DNA of 7,783 nt, taken from Alphaproteobacteria bacterium. Its GTDB lineage: Bacteria > Pseudomonadota > Alphaproteobacteria > CAISOG01. Location of the stretch: the NCBI GenBank assembly GCA_018883285.1, contig VEQJ01000048.1, positions 1 to 7,783 on the forward strand. Direction: 5' to 3'. Positions within the stretch are counted from its first letter, which is position 1; the number at the start of each line of letters is the position of its first letter. Made by a program: the position numbers and the translations under genes. Below the pieces are notes generated by a model, which did no database searches, was not told the origin of the DNA, and worked only from the letters and a program-made list of their open reading frames with translations. Shown here one piece after another: positions 6,808 to 7,783 of this stretch.

Positions 6808-6828
6808 CTGATTTTCTTGCAAAATCAG
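6808..6828. other. Perfect 8-bp hairpin between tkt and the convergent unknown gene
   Basis: CTGATTTT (6808-6815) and AAAATCAG (6821-6828) form a perfect stem around a 5-base loop, starting 6 bases past the stop codon of the minus-strand gene. Neither strand has a T-tract after the stem, so it is not a standard intrinsic terminator. It could still stabilise 3' ends of the converging transcripts. I see no better terminator for tkt; a weak G-T-rich stem near 6770-6785 is followed by T5 at 6797-6801. Confidence 0.4.
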
Positions 6829-6834
6829 CAAAAG

Positions 6835-7383
6835 TCATCGTCTTATAAATTGAAGAATTTGGCATGCTGGATATATAATATCGTCATTTATTTCAAATTT
6901 TCCTGGTTTTTCATGCCAAAAGTCAAATGCATTGTTTAAATTTATTGTGATAGAAGTGGGTAATTTAGGTGTGCCATCCCAAATATTATCTGTGCTCCAG
7001 CCTGGTGTGGATATGCCTTGCCAAACAATTCCATAACTAGCTTTGCCGTTGGCTTGTTTTATGGCTTTTGCTTGAAATCGTGCCGAAAAATCAGGTGAAA
7101 CAAGGTTGCTAGGCAGCCATAATTGTTTGTTTTCGTTTTCATTCAAAAAATCATTTAGGTTTGACGATAAACCTTGGGCAATTTCTAAAGTTGTTGTAAG
7201 GGGACTTAGGTGACCCCGAATAACGTCGTCATCACTATCTTTGACGTTAAGAGACATCAAAAAAATGCTGCCATCGCCGCTATTAATATCAATTCTGTTT
7301 GCAAAAACGATTATATTTTTGTTGTCCAAAATTTGTGCGACTTCATAAGAATCATCTACAAACAAAAAGCTAACTTTTTCCAT
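6835..7383 (-). CDS. Hypothetical protein, AT-rich accessory gene
   Basis: This 182-residue protein belongs to no family I recognise. It has no signal peptide and no membrane segment. It is rich in Asp, Asn and Ile, with several predicted beta strands (for example NIIVFANRIDI near 23-33). A Trp-rich central part includes IVWQGISTPGWSTDNIWDG, and it ends ACQILQFIRR. It is probably a soluble cytoplasmic protein. Codon and base use are clearly more AT-rich than in tkt and the genes to the left, suggesting acquisition by transfer. The start ATG at 7383 has only a weak ribosome site (AGAACGG), preceded by long A and C runs (complement of 7393-7411: T8, G4, T7). A smaller ORF lies 64 bases upstream on the same strand and may be co-transcribed. 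Function unknown. Confidence 0.65.
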   Translation of the reverse strand: MEKVSFLFVDDSYEVAQILDNKNIIVFANRIDINSGDGSIFLMSLNVKDSDDDVIRGHLSPLTTTLEIAQGLSSNLNDFLNENENKQLWLPSNLVSPDFSARFQAKAIKQANGKASYGIVWQGISTPGWSTDNIWDGTPKLPTSITINLNNAFDFWHEKPGKFEINDDIIYPACQILQFIRR

Positions 7384-7444
7384 GAACCGTTCTTTTTTTT
7401 GGGGTTTTTTTGATTGACGATCTATTAAATACTAAGACTTTTTT

Positions 7445-7470
7445 CGTTTAAACTGTTTGCAATTTAAACG
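7445..7470. repeat. Perfect inverted repeat CGTTTAAA / TTTAAACG
   Basis: CGTTTAAA (7445-7452) and TTTAAACG (7463-7470) are exact inverted copies with a 10-base spacer. The element overlaps the stop codons of both candidate frames of the small minus-strand ORF. A run of T lies before it on the plus strand, and A runs follow it on the minus strand, so it does not look like an intrinsic terminator. It could be an operator or an RNA hairpin. Confidence 0.7.
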
Positions 7471-7618
7471 GCAAGTAGAAGCTTTTCGCTTTCAGTGCTT
7501 GTATCTGTGGGGATCCATGGGTTGTTGGTAACTTGAAAAACAACATTAAAGCTGTAAAATGCACGAGTTTTGGATGAATGTCAGAGGCTTGATCCTGTAA
7601 ACCTGCTTCAGTTGTCAT
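7448..7618 (-). CDS. Very small ORF (56 aa), possibly frameshifted
   Basis: On the minus strand, ATG at 7618 is preceded 7 bases upstream by AAGGA (7626-7630), a good Shine-Dalgarno sequence. The literal frame runs 56 codons, starting MTTEAGLQDQASDIHPKL, to TAA at 7448-7450. From about 7568 the neighbouring frame looks more protein-like: it contains TRAFYSFNVVFQV and TNNPWIPTDTSTESEK and ends LLLAV at TAA 7464-7466. One extra base in the A4 run (7567-7570) or the T4 run (7555-7558) would join MTTEAGLQDQASDIHPK to that frame, giving a product of about 51 residues. It may be a broken gene, an assembly error in a homopolymer, or a real small protein in the literal frame. No family recognised. 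It lies 43 bases from the IS end and upstream of the 182-residue gene. Confidence 0.45.
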   Translation of the reverse strand: MTTEAGLQDQASDIHPKLVHFTALMLFFKLPTTHGSPQIQALKAKSFYLPFKLQTV

Positions 7619-7642
7619 GATTTTTTCCTTATTAAAAAAAGA

Positions 7643-7671
7643 TTTTTACAGCAAATAATAGGAACTGTCGA
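7643..7671 (-). promoter_or_regulatory. Candidate outward promoter across the IS end
   Basis: On the minus strand, TCGACA inside the IS (7671-7666; five of six to TTGACA) lies 17 bases from TAAAAA (7648-7643; four of six to TATAAT) in flanking DNA. The predicted start is about 7636, just ahead of the AAGGA of the small ORF. The call rests on hexamer matches only. Confidence 0.35.
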
Positions 7672-7696
7672 CATTCATAGGGAGTTATGATAGAAT
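7668..7696 (+). promoter_or_regulatory. Candidate transposase promoter
   Basis: TCGACA (7668-7673) and TAGAAT (7691-7696) each match five of six consensus positions and are 17 bases apart. The predicted start near 7703 gives a leader of about 15 bases containing GGAGGG (7705-7710). The -35 lies within the palindrome TGTCGACA, which also supplies the outward -35 on the other strand. Confidence 0.5.
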
Positions 7697-7717
7697 CGCT
7701 CAACGGAGGGTGATGCT

Positions 7718-7783
7718 ATGTCATACACAAAATTTTTATTTGAAGATCAATGGAATGCGATCAAAGACGCATTGCCTGGCAAG
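7718..7783 (+). CDS. IS5-family-like transposase, N-terminus only (runs off right edge)
   Basis: Twenty-two codons are visible, starting MSYTKFLFEDQWNAIKDALP and ending Gly-Lys. The pattern L-x-[DE]-x-QW-x2-I-x2-LPGK is typical of the N-terminal domain (DUF4096 type) of IS5-family transposases, which usually begin with a variant of LTDEQWERIEPLLPGK. GGAGGG (7705-7710) lies 7 bases before the ATG and a good promoter precedes it. The catalytic DDE domain is beyond the window, so integrity and subgroup cannot be judged. Confidence 0.8.
   Translation, partial: MSYTKFLFEDQWNAIKDALPGK

Larger units (their letters stand above)
7661..7783 (+). mobile_element. Insertion sequence, left end (IS5-like), truncated by the window
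   Basis: The transposase-like start at 7718 implies that an IS end lies shortly upstream. The most likely tip is GGAACTGTCGACATTC starting at 7661, preceded by TA (7659-7660), a common target duplication in some IS5-family groups. The tip is 57 bases from the transposase ATG, a normal distance. The right inverted repeat lies outside the window, so the boundary is inferred and the subgroup is not assigned. Confidence 0.6.

Noticed and set aside
7393..7411. The T8-G4-T7 run as a terminator or G-quadruplex
   Set aside because: There is no stem before the T-tract, and a single G4 run cannot form an intramolecular quadruplex.
7210..7413. A 67-codon plus-strand frame in the AT-rich region
   Set aside because: It overlaps the start of the 182-residue gene on the opposite strand, lacks a good ribosome site, and ends in a Phe run made by homopolymer T.

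Overview
The window looks like a chromosomal segment of an alphaproteobacterium of moderate GC content. The evidence is a FYDLN_acid (TIGR02300) zinc-ribbon protein, a family known mainly from that class; an hfq-hflX pair with alphaproteobacterial signatures (Hfq YKHAIST; HflX GFLAGPGE); and a zapA gene preceded by a small coiled-coil gene, as in Caulobacter. I cannot place it to order.

Layout. The left edge (1-209, minus) holds the N-terminus of an exported protein with a clear signal peptide. A divergent intergenic region of 288 bases follows, then the FYDLN_acid gene (498-854) and tRNA-Ala(GGC) (1003-1078). Next comes the hfq-hflX operon (1216-2766). It runs head-on, with a 39-bp overlap, into a minus-strand operon of three genes joined by 4-base ATGA overlaps: a ZauP-like coiled-coil protein, ZapA and a UbiH/COQ6-type flavin hydroxylase (4636 down to 2728). 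A 76-base divergent promoter region separates that operon from a full-length transketolase gene, tkt (4713-6746). These are housekeeping functions: RNA chaperoning, ribosome rescue, Z-ring assembly, ubiquinone synthesis and the pentose phosphate pathway.

Right of tkt the character changes. A G10 run abuts the tkt stop codon. From about 6780 the DNA is clearly AT-rich, with many homopolymer runs and small inverted repeats. This stretch carries an unrecognised 182-residue protein and a very small, possibly frameshifted ORF (7448-7618), both on the minus strand. It is bordered at 7661 by the left end of an insertion sequence whose transposase N-terminus resembles the IS5 family; the IS runs off the window. 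I read this as a young accessory insertion next to a conserved locus.

No complete novel defence or mobile system can be demonstrated here. The observations most worth following are the unknown AT-rich island with its possible IS-supplied outward promoter, the small ORF that appears to switch frame, the C9 tract just after a signal peptide, the long insertion in the HflX GTPase domain, and the coupling of a Z-ring gene pair to ubiquinone biosynthesis.
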